Shown piece by piece: positions 24,332 to 33,052 of a stretch of DNA of 64,000 nucleotides (its first letter is position 1; each line of letters opens with the position of its first letter). Below the pieces are notes generated by a model. It saw only the letters and a program-made list of their open reading frames with translations, did no database searches and was not told the DNA's origin. Location of the stretch: NCBI GenBank assembly GCA_003260075.1, contig QLIY01000619.1:7602-71601 (forward strand), written 5' to 3'. Both the position numbers and the translations under genes were made by a program. This DNA is from Phallusia mammillata. Its lineage: Eukaryota > Chordata > Ascidiacea > Phlebobranchia > Ascidiidae.

Positions 24332-27300
24332 TTCCAACACCCTCCCAAGTGGATCCGAGTCTTACCGTAGTGACGTAGGTCATTAATAAGTCATGTGAGA
24401 TCAATAAATAATTAATTCTTTAAGGCCCGAAAATTCCATGTTATTTTCGCGGTATGTCTACAGAGACCTTTTCATCAGAACGACAATAAAATTATGCGAA
24501 GGAATTAAGCTTATTTGAAAAGCATTGTTAGCAACTACAAAATATTTGTATTATCGGCCTTTGGGAGGACTAACTGTTCCGCTAATAAAGATTCTGGTTA
24601 CGTAAAGTATATATAAATATTGTTGTTTTTACTCTGTTTTTTTTTCTATTCTTATATTTAAGTTGCATAAGTTTTTCTAATTGTCATAAGTTATGACCTT
24701 TCAAATTAAGACTTTGAAACTGATTTCTTGTGCTAAGAACTCTAACTTAAATAATAAAAAAACACTGCAATAACTTACTAAAGAAACTTTACTTTACTTC
24801 CCATATCATAACAATAGGTTTTTTTTCCAAACAAAATCCAAAACTTTTAATCTAGTTCACCCATGAATCAAGTTATTAGGATTGGGTATATTACAAGATC
24901 ACCGTAAATATAAAATTTCAATTAAAATTCGGGTTGAATTTAAGTAAGTATAACTTGATTTTGAACCAGCATTTGAGGTATGTGTCATGTTAATGTTAAC
25001 AAATTCTAAAGAAGGCAAACCTAAAACTACAATAAGGATCGAACAATGTATTCATTTCAGTAATTTTCGCCCAAAGAAGATTTCACACCCTATTTCTATT
25101 CTACTGGTGTATCGACTAAGCCACAAATAGTTTTTTTGCAGTTGTATTAAAAAGGTGAAAACAGGAAGGGCTTGGGTATTGTCAATACATTTTGATGCTA
25201 ACATTTTATAAATTGCTGTAATCATTCATGAAATTCGCAATGGCGCTATAAATAACTTTCTTTGAAAACATTATTTGTACAAAATTTATGACAGTTCTGT
25301 TTTTGAAAAGGCTGCTTTTTAGATGTGAATCTATTAGTTCTAAGCAAGATAATAATAATTGTTTCAATTCAGAAGATATGCCATAGCTAAAACTGTAAAA
25401 AGCATGAATTATAAACACACCACTATATTTATACTTATAATACTCCGCAATAGACAATCAAAACACTTGAAAAACAAACAATAACTTAGGCAACGCGTAT
25501 TGTTTAACTTGGCGCAGCAGGGCAGTAGTCAGTCCTGGTGCTAGCGAGTTTGTTTAATTTTGGTTTCGCGAAGCCTTTGTGCGTTTCACCCACGGTTGAA
25601 AACGAGAGAGCACGTCAAAGCGTAGAGGTTACGCCTCACCTAAACCACACCCTGCCCACTTCTAAACTCAGGCGCTTAAACTTGTCATAGTGGGTCATGT
25701 CGGTAGAAAAGGGGAAACCAAACACTTATGCTCAAACACCGGGAATAATAATTAGATTTAGGACTTTTGTAAAGGTTAATAGCGTTAGTTTTGTGGTCAT
25801 TTTGCGGTAATAAATAGTTTAAAGGCATTGTTTTATGGTATGTTACTTGGAACTTTTTGTCCACATGTTTTATTTTACATCCTTTTTGTGTACTATTTTT
25901 ATTAACAAAAACAGTACAAAAACACTTTAAACCAGTGGTTCCCAACCTTATTCGACAATTTCCCTAATTACATTTTCATTTAGAAACCTCTGTCGCACAA
26001 GCTAAAACAATATTCTTCCAGGAAAAACGCCCCCCCCCCCCCAACCTTATTCGACAATTTCCCTAATTACATTTTCATTTAGAAACCACTGTCGCTCAAG
26101 CTAAAACAATATTCTTCCAGCAAAAACTTCAATAGTTTCAAATCCCATTCAGGGCAAACAAACAAACTCATCCACATTTTGCTTTTAGGCCGAGCTGAGC
26201 AACGAGCTGGACGAAATCGAAAGAGACAAGAACGACAGCGCCGGTGCGACATCCAGCGGTCGACCTGCGTCTGCCCGATCAAAGGGTGCCCTGAGTCACG
26301 TGAGCTGCAACGATTCAGCCAATGAGAGCGATGATGAAGACGATGACGATGACGAACGACGAGTGAGCTCGAAAAACATGGTTTCCAAAGATGACTTTCA
26401 AGTGTAAGTTACCCTCTAATTATAACCGATTTGTTCTTAACCTTTTTATTATTGTTGATCGCTAAAGGCAATTAAATCAGGTTTTTTACCCCATTTCTCT
26501 CAAAAATTATAAAATATGACGTCACAAAATGATGACGTCACGAAATTTAAATGTGATGACGTAAATTACCCCTGCAAAAGGTCAAATGGGTAACTATCAA
26601 CTGGCTATTACTTAATGTAGTTGTGACGTCACAATACGACAGTGACGTCAAAATATTTGATCAATTTTGAATGTTTCGTCAGCGACCGTATAAATAGTGA
26701 TGTTATCAGGTCTGGTTGTAAAGTCGGTTTTAGTGGTATAAGGGAAAAAATGTGGAGTGTGCTTGTGATTGGAGTGAAGTAGTTTGTTGATACTCGCTCC
26801 AAACCATACCCCCCCCCCGTAAAGTCGGTTTTAGTGGTATAAGGGAAAAAATGTGGAGTGTGCTTGAGATTGGAGTGAAGTAGTTTGTTGATACTCGCTC
26901 TGGACGTTTTTGTGAGAAAGGGTCGAAAACTATTGTTAGGCTTCAAAACAGAAGTAATTCGGTTTGAAAATAATTACATATTTATTTATGTTTTTATACA
27001 TTGGTATTCGTCTTATTTTTGGTCAAATAATTAATATTTTTTTAATGATAATTTTTGTACATGTTATTTCTGCCTATGATTTTGTAATATTTACAGTAAT
27101 GTTGCAAATAAAAAAATCATACCATTGTTACATTCCACTTAATCAATGACAGTTTTTATTCAAACAAAAAACGGTTAGGTAGCCTATAGTATCTCCCTCT
27201 TCTGTTTTGTGTTATTCATTTTTTTAAACATAATGTTTTTTAAATATGCCTTGTCATATGGGAACGGTATAACGCATTCAGTAGGCCTGGCGTACTATGA

Positions 27301-29297
27301 TTTATAAATGATTGTGTCTTTATCGCTGATCTGCATAAACGAACGAACTGGTGATCCCAGTATTAAACTTGTGTTCATCAACTGCTATTTTCCTCATGCA
27401 TTTTATATTTTGCGATTTTCGGACGAAGGCTGCCATCATTTATCCATAAATATACATTTTCGTGCACCAACCTTTCAGGAGTGCCAGAAAATTTAGCTTT
27501 TTGTTTATTTAACAGTTTGACCCGACGCGTGGACAGAATGGAACACAGTATCGGTTCGATTGTTTCCAAAATCGATGCGGTGATTGTCAAGTTAGAAGCA
27601 ATGGAAAGGGCAAAGCTGAAACGCCGCGAAACAATGGGAAAACTTTTAGACAGCATCACTGAGGTAAGTAACTTGACCTAATACCTAATGAGTTAAGTTA
27701 AGTAAAAACGAAAAAATTGCTTGCTTTAAATTTCATGAAGGATAAATCAAGTGAAAGACCAGTGCCTCAGTAGATGATTTTTGTTTAAATTGTTCCATTT
27801 TCAGTTTAGGCGATGCATGAATTTGCAGCTTTTTCTTTTTTAAAAAAAGATATAGTTAGTTTGCGCAGAAACTTTGCTATTGGAAACATAATGTGCCTAT
27901 ATAAGATGTTAAACAGATGCTTACGGAACTAATTTTCTAATGCTGTTAATTGAATACTATTCCCGTTACCTACCCACAACAAAACCGCGATTTCATATAT
28001 TTTGCCTTTATCCACATTCTAACAAACATTACAAGACAAAATGTAAGCACAATTTATTTGTATTTTTCTTTTGCGCTATGAGTTATCCAGTTATCTGGCC
28101 GACTTGGTCAAATTAGTGAGTTCCTTGCAGAAAAATGAGGTGGCTGAAACCAAAGCTAAACTTCAACACAGTACGATGAGACCGGAAACGTCAAAGAAGT
28201 CAGACAAAAAGAAAACACAAACTCGAAAATAGCGTTAATTGAAGCAAGGCGAAAATACAAACAGAAAACAGACTTTTACGAGTGTTTTCGGCTGCTAAAG
28301 CGAAACGGTTGCAGAGAGCTTAGAATCCCGAATGTTAAATGAATAAAGGAAGGTTTGAGTCTCAACATAGCATAACATTGGAGTTACAGTTGACAGGCGG
28401 ATAGATAGTGAGTATTAAGTGTTAAAAAACGTTTGGCCAGGTTGATTATACCATAGTAATCAAGTAGTAGAAGCCAGGCAAACAAGTCCAAGGCAATGTT
28501 TTATGCAGCACGTGAGGTTAGTACTTAATTTTTTTTTTCTTTTAGACAATGCATTTCTTGTGTTTGATAAGGTTACAATTAATGACAATTAAACCAGTTC
28601 GAAACAGAAATAATGCGTTTTTTGACAGCGTTACCTAAAATCTTACTCAAGGGCCATGGCAGCGACTTTAAGATAAAATTCGCTGTATTTACTGCTCAAT
28701 TTACCACCAACTTTTTCACCCTATCTGTCCAGAACCAAAGTCTATTTGTATCGTTTACTTAATTCGTTTTATTTATTCTGAATGAATATATTTGTAAAAT
28801 ATTCCAATTTAACAAACACAGGATGAAAAACTTGGAAGATCGGACGAGGAGCTGAGACGGGAACAAATGGAAAGATTGGTTCGGGAGGAATTGGAACAAT
28901 GGGATTCAGACGCATCTTTGTCATCATCGAGTCGCCGTGTCAACCGACCAGCATCCGGTAAAAATGCGATTTAGTTTAGTTTGTAAATGTTAACGCCCAG
29001 CGACCAATTAAAAAGCGCATAATATACTTTGTTAAGAGATTAATGTATACGTTTGGCCAAAAAATACAATGTTTAAAACGGTAGAACATGAAAGTCTTGA
29101 GTACAAAACTTTTTATATTTTTTGCGTTGCAAAACACTAAGTACTGAGCAACCCCATTTTTTTGTGTAGGCCGTTCTATCGCTTCGACGGCGTCCGGATC
29201 CTCAGGGTCACGTGGTTCCATTACCGGGTCACGTGCCTCGGTTTCAGGTTCCCGCGCTCGGCTCCCTGGCGGACCACACGGAAGCAGTTCTGCGTGA
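6417..29297 (+). CDS. PKD2: Polycystin-2-like TRP-family cation channel (PKD2), multi-exon
   Basis: Nonselective calcium-permeable channel of primary cilia and ER; relatives form homotetramers or pair with polycystin-1. Exons: 6417-6480, 7385-7486, 8043-8168, 8873-8986, 10050-10180, 10569-10703, 11451-11569, 12388-12475 or 13077-13152, 13848-13987, 14486-14597, 14777-14893, 15450-15637, 16779-about 16935, 18308-18428, 22162-22260, 22983-23116, 23543-23660, 26189-26403, 27516-27663, 28822-28957, 29170-29297. All have GT/AG borders and phases agree except at the broken end of exon 13. The roughly 895-residue product shows GLWGTR before TM1, the extracellular polycystin (TOP) domain, a six-TM core, pore motif FRIILGD, an EF-hand ([12 protein letters not shown]), an acidic cluster and the coiled coil [16 protein letters not shown]. 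Human PKD2 is 968 residues; most of the shortfall is in the N terminus. Similarity favours PKD2 over PKD2L1, though parts of the TOP domain and TM1-TM4 resemble both. Confidence 0.95.
10829..11219 (+). mobile_element. hAT-like MITE in PKD2 intron 6, duplicated by assembly
   Basis: The intact copy at 11002-11219 has imperfect terminal inverted repeats, CAGTGGTTCCCAACC at the left and GGTTGGAAACCATTG at the right. A truncated second copy starts at 10829 and ends at a C run at 10908-10918, after which the upstream flank restarts; this is two haplotypes laid end to end. A relative in the other orientation lies at 41268-41496. The CAGTGGTT start is typical of hAT elements; no clean 8-bp target duplication was seen. 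Confidence 0.6.
11846..12150. repeat. Diverged tandem duplication with a 10-base C run
   Basis: Sequence around 11846-11970 (TTGATATTTAAAATGACC through ATTCCAAGAGCT) recurs in diverged form at about 12034-12160. A C run at 11978-11987 separates them. Divergence is higher than at other C-run joins, so this may be a real old duplication interrupted by a contig join. Confidence 0.45.
12388..12475 (+). CDS. PKD2: PKD2 exon 8a (alternative TOP-domain exon)
   Basis: Starts in phase 2 (one base completing an alanine codon, then TGG) and ends in phase 0 after YYQ at a GTAGC donor. It encodes WVY, an acidic loop, DGSSHWG, and SGGGYYQ, the form closest to vertebrate PKD2. Because of its phases it cannot be spliced together with exon 8b without a frameshift. 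Confidence 0.85.
13077..13152 (+). CDS. PKD2: PKD2 exon 8b (mutually exclusive partner of 8a)
   Basis: Homologous to exon 8a, with the same entry phase, the same alanine-tryptophan start and the same GGGYYQ end at a GTATG donor, but four residues shorter and with a different middle ([16 protein letters not shown]). It contains an N-glycosylation sequon (NET) absent from exon 8a. It sits 600 bp downstream of 8a, with its own pyrimidine-rich acceptor. Both phases force a choice between 8a and 8b. Confidence 0.8.
13612..13683. other. 72-base poly-C gap filler in PKD2 intron
   Basis: Pure C run in the intron before exon 9. It fits the window-wide pattern of C runs marking contig joins, so the true sequence and length here are unknown. 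Confidence 0.75.
15193..15374 (+). mobile_element. pogo-like MITE, uninterrupted copy
   Basis: A 182-bp element in PKD2 intron 11 with termini CAGTAAATCTCAGTTAATCC and GGTTAACCGAGGTTGACTG-type inverted ends, resembling pogo/Tigger-derived MITEs. It is closely related throughout to the element at 37199-37681, which carries a nested insertion. No TA duplication is visible here, so its edges may be decayed. Confidence 0.55.
16779..16935 (+). CDS. PKD2: PKD2 exon 13 (S4-S5/S5), haplotype copy 1, 3' end lost
   Basis: Phase 2 acceptor after CTTTTCAG; encodes [15 protein letters not shown], the S5 helix with [19 protein letters not shown] and KDFSTF, then runs into a 10-base C run at 16936-16945. 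Vertebrate channels have about three more residues before FTQF, which begins exon 14, so the end of this exon and its donor are missing from the assembly. Confidence 0.85.
16958..17114 (+). CDS. PKD2: PKD2 exon 13, haplotype copy 2, 3' end lost
   Basis: Near-identical to 16779-16935 with about six substitutions, all synonymous (for example CTT/CTC, ATC/ATT, TAC/TAT, GTA/GTG, GGG/GGA), and broken at the same place by a C run at 17115-17124. Both copies in one transcript would duplicate helix S5 and shift phase, so this is best read as the other allele. The following 17125-17234 is in turn the second allele of about 16330-16505. Confidence 0.85.
17437..17960. repeat. Intronic haplotype duplication between C runs
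   Basis: C runs at 17437-17460 and 17705-17714 are both followed by the same sequence (CACTGTGGCGAAGTAAACG onward), which then runs in parallel for over 200 bases with scattered differences. The arrangement is two alleles of one intron segment placed in series. Confidence 0.75.
18520..19064. repeat. Intronic haplotype duplication
   Basis: The stretch from TGACAAAATTGTTATGTG at about 18489 recurs from 18839 after a C run at 18829-18838, continuing through the GGCCAATATCTTG block to an N at 19065. Sequence similar to 18721-18828 resumes only at 21312, showing that the contig in between was placed inside a gap. Confidence 0.75.
19066..21310. repeat. Misplaced allelic contig carrying second copies of PKD2 exons 16 and 17
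   Basis: Bounded by single Ns at 19065 and 21311 and nearly identical to 22674-25120. It contains copies of exon 16 (19271-19404) and exon 17 (19831-19948). Exon 15 occurs once, at 22162-22260, after these copies, so they cannot be used in order. Sequence before the first N continues after the second N. This is the alternative haplotype of the downstream segment inserted into an intronic gap. Confidence 0.85.
19271..19948 (+). pseudogene. Extra allelic copies of PKD2 exons 16 and 17
   Basis: Exon 16 copy 19271-19404 encodes the same residues as 22983-23116. Exon 17 copy 19831-19948 differs from 23543-23660 only in a synonymous GCG/GCA codon. Splice sites are intact, but position relative to exon 15 is wrong, so they are interpreted as an assembly artefact and are not part of the gene model. 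Confidence 0.8.
21457..21535. other. 79-base poly-C gap filler
   Basis: Pure C run within the large intron before PKD2 exon 15. The apparent poly-proline frame across it is not a protein. Confidence 0.75.
22312..22470 (+). repeat. Possible tRNA-derived repeat
   Basis: A consensus polymerase III B box (GGTTCGAATCC, 22433-22443) lies about 70 bases after a weak A-box-like TAGTAACCAAGC. There is no cloverleaf, so it is not a functional tRNA gene; a decayed SINE is the likeliest reading. Confidence 0.3.
22853..22862. other. 10-base C spacer with repeated flank
   Basis: After the run, sequence GTTTGAAACATACATGCC restarts, already present about 100 bases earlier. Contig overlap joined without merging, just upstream of PKD2 exon 16. 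Confidence 0.75.
24293..24330. other. 38-base poly-C gap filler
   Basis: The allelic contig at 20560-20620 has real sequence with an N at 20603 at the equivalent place, ending in a short G run before TTCCAACACC. The C run therefore stands for sequence that exists but was not assembled here. Confidence 0.75.
26189..26403 (+). CDS. PKD2: PKD2 exon 18: acidic C-terminal linker
   Basis: Encodes a charged linker after the EF-hand with the acidic cluster [13 protein letters not shown] near its end, corresponding to the acidic serine-containing cluster of vertebrate PKD2 that governs ER/Golgi trafficking. Entry phase 0, exit phase 2 into the coiled-coil exon at 27516. Confidence 0.85.
26517..26650. 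promoter_or_regulatory. Cluster of CRE-like palindromes in PKD2 intron
   Basis: Four perfect TGACGTCA octamers (26517, 26533, 26624, 26643) and one TGACGTAA (26557) lie within 134 bases in the intron after exon 18. This is the CREB/ATF core. It could be an intronic enhancer, or a repeat that happens to carry the motif, since TGACGTCA also occurs in the repeat copies near 2308 and 5367. Confidence 0.35.
26716..26905. repeat. Intronic haplotype duplication around a C spacer
   Basis: The block GTAAAGTCGGTTTTAGTGG at about 26718 recurs immediately after the C run at 26809-26818, continuing through ACTCGCTC. A similar join lies at 26030-26042, where an hAT-like end (CAGTGGTTCCCAACC, from 25933) and its flank are repeated. 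Confidence 0.7.
28083..28232 (+). CDS. PKD2: PKD2 alternative terminal exon (short C terminus)
   Basis: After a pyrimidine-rich tract and AG, an open 49-codon stretch runs in phase 0, the phase in which exon 19 ends, to a TAG at 28230-28232. It would replace the last two exons with a lysine-rich tail (ending [12 protein letters not shown]). An AATAAA lies at 28342-28347, about 110 bases after the stop. The combination of acceptor, matching phase, stop and poly(A) signal supports an alternative 3' end; transcript evidence is lacking. Confidence 0.55.
   Translation, partial: LSSYLADLVKLVSSLQKNEVAETKAKLQHSTMRPETSKKSDKKKTQTRK
28342..28347 (+). terminator. Poly(A) signal for the PKD2 short isoform
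   Basis: AATAAA 110 bases after the TAG of the alternative terminal exon. Confidence 0.45.
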
Positions 29298-30501
29298 TTT
29301 CACCCAAAACCATAAACCACACTCTGTACTGTACAGGTCGTAGTAGCGTACAGCGTTGTCACCGGATGAGCTATTCGTATTTTCCCGTACGTGATTTTCG
29401 CTTTTTTACTTACCGCTCCTGTAATTTATTATTGTGTTCCTGTGAAGCTGAACAGGAGGCTGCGGTTCTGCCGAACAGCAGGTACAAGTGCGCTTTTCTT
29501 AATATTTGTTTTATTTTCCAATGTTAAACATCAAAATAACTAAACCCAAAACTCCTAATGGGATGGGATGATATGTACATTCACCAATATTTAGACGGCT
29601 AATTTTTGGTGTTAAGCAACTTACGAAAGAAAGTATGTTTACAAAGTGACATAACAGTACAATGTTGAAGTACCCACCACTCCCCAAATGAAATTTAAAA
29701 GCAGTTCCTGTCATATCCACCCTTTATAGGTGCTAATTGCAAAACGTGCTAGTAGGGCAGTGACTTAAAACGTTCATGAAACTACATTTCAAGTGACTGT
29801 GTGTTTCTTTTATCTGAAACCTTCGTTTTCACCACTCTTAGCACTATAGTTATTCACGAAACTGTCAAGTTACACTCGTTCATTTCTTATGCTCGTTTAC
29901 ACACACTTTCATTGCAATTGATCACTAGTTCATTCACATAATCTCGGCACATTGTACAGCTAGTGTTAAAATCACCCAGTCGATATCATTGCTTCATGAT
30001 GCCAAACTCATGGAGTCGACATGCTGCAATGATTGTCCTGTGTTAGAGTATGTTGTAGGTGTTGTTTTTATGTCAGAACAGTATTTCTTGTTGTTTTAGT
30101 GGTTGTAGCCATTTTTCCGGTTTTTAACCCTGCACTCATCTGGTTTCTACGTAAATATAAAAGATTTTTTAAGCTGCATATCATTATAGTTTAGACAAAA
30201 AAATCAACACAAATCCTAACATAGCTTATTTGAAACTTTCAATTGCCTTGAAAAACATTGTCCTTATTTGTGTTAACTCTAAGCTAACCTATTTTTCAGG
30301 CTTACTTCGTCTGTAATTTTAAACGCACGGTTTTTTTTTCCCCCCCCCCAAAAATCAACACAAATCCTAACATAGCTTATTTGAAACTTTCAATTGCTTT
30401 GAAAAACATTGTCCTTATTTGTGTTAACTCTAAGCCAACCTATTTTTCAGGCTTACTTCGTCTGTAATTTTAAACGCACGTTTTTTTTTACCCCCCCCCC
30501 C

Positions 30502-30590
30502 ATTGACAGTAACCAGTAATGCTAACCGGTTCGCTGATTTTATAGAATTTCGTGAGACGGTCCTATAGAACCGGTGCTGAATCCCACTAC
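30502..30590 (-). mobile_element. Half of a CAGTGGTGGGATTCA-family hAT MITE
   Basis: Matches, in reverse, the 5' part of the element at 36506-36781, including the GAACCGGT and TATAGAACC core, and ends in GAATCCCACTACTG. It starts abruptly after a C run; the opposite half of a copy appears at 30804-30873 and ends at another C run, so contigs broke inside copies of the repeat. Confidence 0.6.
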
Positions 30591-30803
30591 TGATTTTATC
30601 CAGTAACTAGCTATTGCAGGGTAACCATAGAAATCAAAAATTTTATTGCACAATTTTGGAAAACAGTCCCCCCCCCCATTTCTTTTTTTCCTGTTCCGAA
30701 TTTTGTAGCCAAGAATGCTCGTTCCACCGAAGTAGTTATTTAGATATGGTGCATTGTTTTTACCCATCTATCACTCACAACATCAACTTCTTGCCTTTTA
30801 TCC

Positions 30804-30869
30804 CGTGGTGGGATTCAAATTTTTGTCAGCCGGTTCTATCACAAAAGTCATATTTTTCATGCGATTCTG

Positions 30870-30873
<4 letters not shown>
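30804..30873 (-). mobile_element. Other end of a CAGTGGTGGGATTCA-family hAT MITE
   Basis: GTGGTGGGATTCAAATTTTT followed by GTCAGCCGGTTCTATCACAA is the reverse of the right end of the element at 36506-36781. It runs into a 90-base C run. Confidence 0.6.

Positions 30874-30963
<90 letters not shown>
30874..30963. other. 90-base poly-C gap filler
   Basis: Longest C run in the window, adjoining a truncated MITE copy; the unassembled part probably includes the rest of the repeat. Confidence 0.75.
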
Positions 30964-32628
30964 TTTTTTGGAGATTTTACTCGTTTTTTTCGCACGTGTG
31001 ACCGAAGATGAGATTTCCAGATAATCTATCTCGTTGTTCACTTATTTTTTCACACTGTTTGCGACCTAGTTTTTTGACAAAGCTAACTACAAAGTTTTCG
31101 AATTCCCTTATTAAAATCATTGATCTAAAAACTATTTCGCAAAAGCTTAACAAAATTGCAAACAATAATCTCCAAATTAATGCAAAATCTTAATTTTTAA
31201 AGTTTTGAAACTTGACATGATCCAAATTTGTACAACCTGTGAGCAAAAAGTAACATGTATTTAACTGTTTTATCGTTGACCACGGATAGCCCTAAATTAG
31301 TTTTTACATATTTTTTCTATTGTACAAGTGGTGCTTTACCGGTGCCATGCTCGACGTACTTCTGTAGTTAGGTGTCAATACAACCTGTTTGTGACGCATT
31401 TTGTTGTGTTTTCTTTTACCAGGATAGGCTGCAAATAGCAAAGTATGCATTGACGGCTCCACATAATTAAGTTAAGCTAATACTACCAGAAGGCAAAACA
31501 TATTTAAGTTCGTGATAGTTGTAAATTTTCCTAGCACAAAAGAGCCTTTTTGGTGTGGTTTCCCACTAAAGCTGATTACCAAGTTCGAATAATGTTTTGT
31601 GCCGTAGGCTACATTAACGAAAATATTCTTCGTTCGATTAAAAATACCTAACTTTGTGACTGAATAATCAAAAGTATGACCTCAGATATTCAACTAAAAC
31701 TTAATACAACTTCTTAAGTGCCATTAACAGATACAATTTCCTTCTGCATGTACATAATTTACCATCGTTTAAGAAACACTGTCTTAACCATGTAATTGCT
31801 AACTTTGGTGTTAAAGTGTGATTGTGTGAGCGACATTGGACATAAAATAATGCACGTAACAAAAAGAAAATAGATTTTAGGGTCCCCATAAAACGAAAAA
31901 AATATACCTGGAAAATTTGCTCTCACATCAAAAGTTTTTGACCTAGGGTAGCCATTATTCAAAAACTAAAGAGATATGACACCCCCCCCCCGAAAATTTG
32001 CTCTCACATCAAAAGTTTTTGACCTAGGGTAGCCATTATATTCAAGAGATATGACTGCCAAAAAGTGAGAAAATATTTGTATTTATGTCACTGATGTCAA
32101 GATTTCAAAATTTATTGTTGTGTTCACCTAATCCTTTATGTTTACTTATAATATATCACCCTTTCCCTTGGTAATTAAAAGCGATGTTTGCATTCAAGTT
32201 TGTTAGAATCACCATCTATAGAGCAATAAAATCTACATAGAGCACAATGTAATGCCTACAGACAAATGGCAATTTATGCACAACTATTGCCTAGAAGTTA
32301 TTCTCTATAGGATCAAAGTACAGCATTTTATTGCACACGTTTTTGAAATGCGACGCTTGTCGGTTTATTTGCAAACAGCGGGCCTTTTCACGTGCTTCAC
32401 GGGTCAGCGATTTCATAACACACGATAGCCGCCGGCCCTTGTATTCACATCGTAGTAGAGACGTGTTTTCGAAAGAGCGTGCGCACTTGTAAATGTTACC
32501 AGCACCGTTGCAAAGATATTTACATGCGCGTTTAAAAGGTGCTGTCTATGAGTAGCTGGGCTCAGTACCACTTTTGAGATGTAATTGCTGATTGTTTGTT
32601 TATTCGGGACTGGATTTGTACTGTAACA

Positions 32629-32971
32629 ATGGTTGCTTATGACGAAGACGAAACTTCTTTTAATAGCAGCGCTGCTAATTTTGAATCAGCGAATGAAAAT
32701 CACGTAAGTACGGCAAAAATTGTAATTTTATTTGATTATCTTTGTCATCTATTGCATGGATAAACGCTTTTTTAATTGTGTACCTACCTTTTGGAATTCG
32801 ATAATGTTATTGTTATTTTTTTGTAAGAGGTTTTGTTTACAGATGTATATTGGATTATAGAAGATTTTTAGTTTAAATTATAAAAAGGAATTTAGCCCTG
32901 CCCATTGCTTTATTTTTTTCTATTTTTAGAGCAACAATGAAAAAGCATCAGAGAAAATTAAATTAGAAGTT

Positions 32972-33052
<81 letters not shown>

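Larger units (their letters stand above)
29298..32628. other. PKD2-TMEM163 intergenic region with contig joins
   Basis: No gene recognised. C runs at 30340-30349, 30491-30501, 30668-30677, 30874-30963 and 31982-31991 separate repeated flanks (for example the CAACACAAATCCTAACATAG block at about 30209 and 30356, and the CTCTCACATCAAAAG block at 31920 and 31999). Two halves of hAT-type MITEs lie at 30502-30590 and 30804-30873. The PKD2 3' untranslated region and TMEM163 promoter should be in here. Confidence 0.6.

Noticed and set aside
30614-31024. Long proline-rich open frame on the plus strand (and glycine-rich one on the minus strand)
   Set aside because: It is created by the 90-base C run, which is a gap filler, and the rest has no domain.
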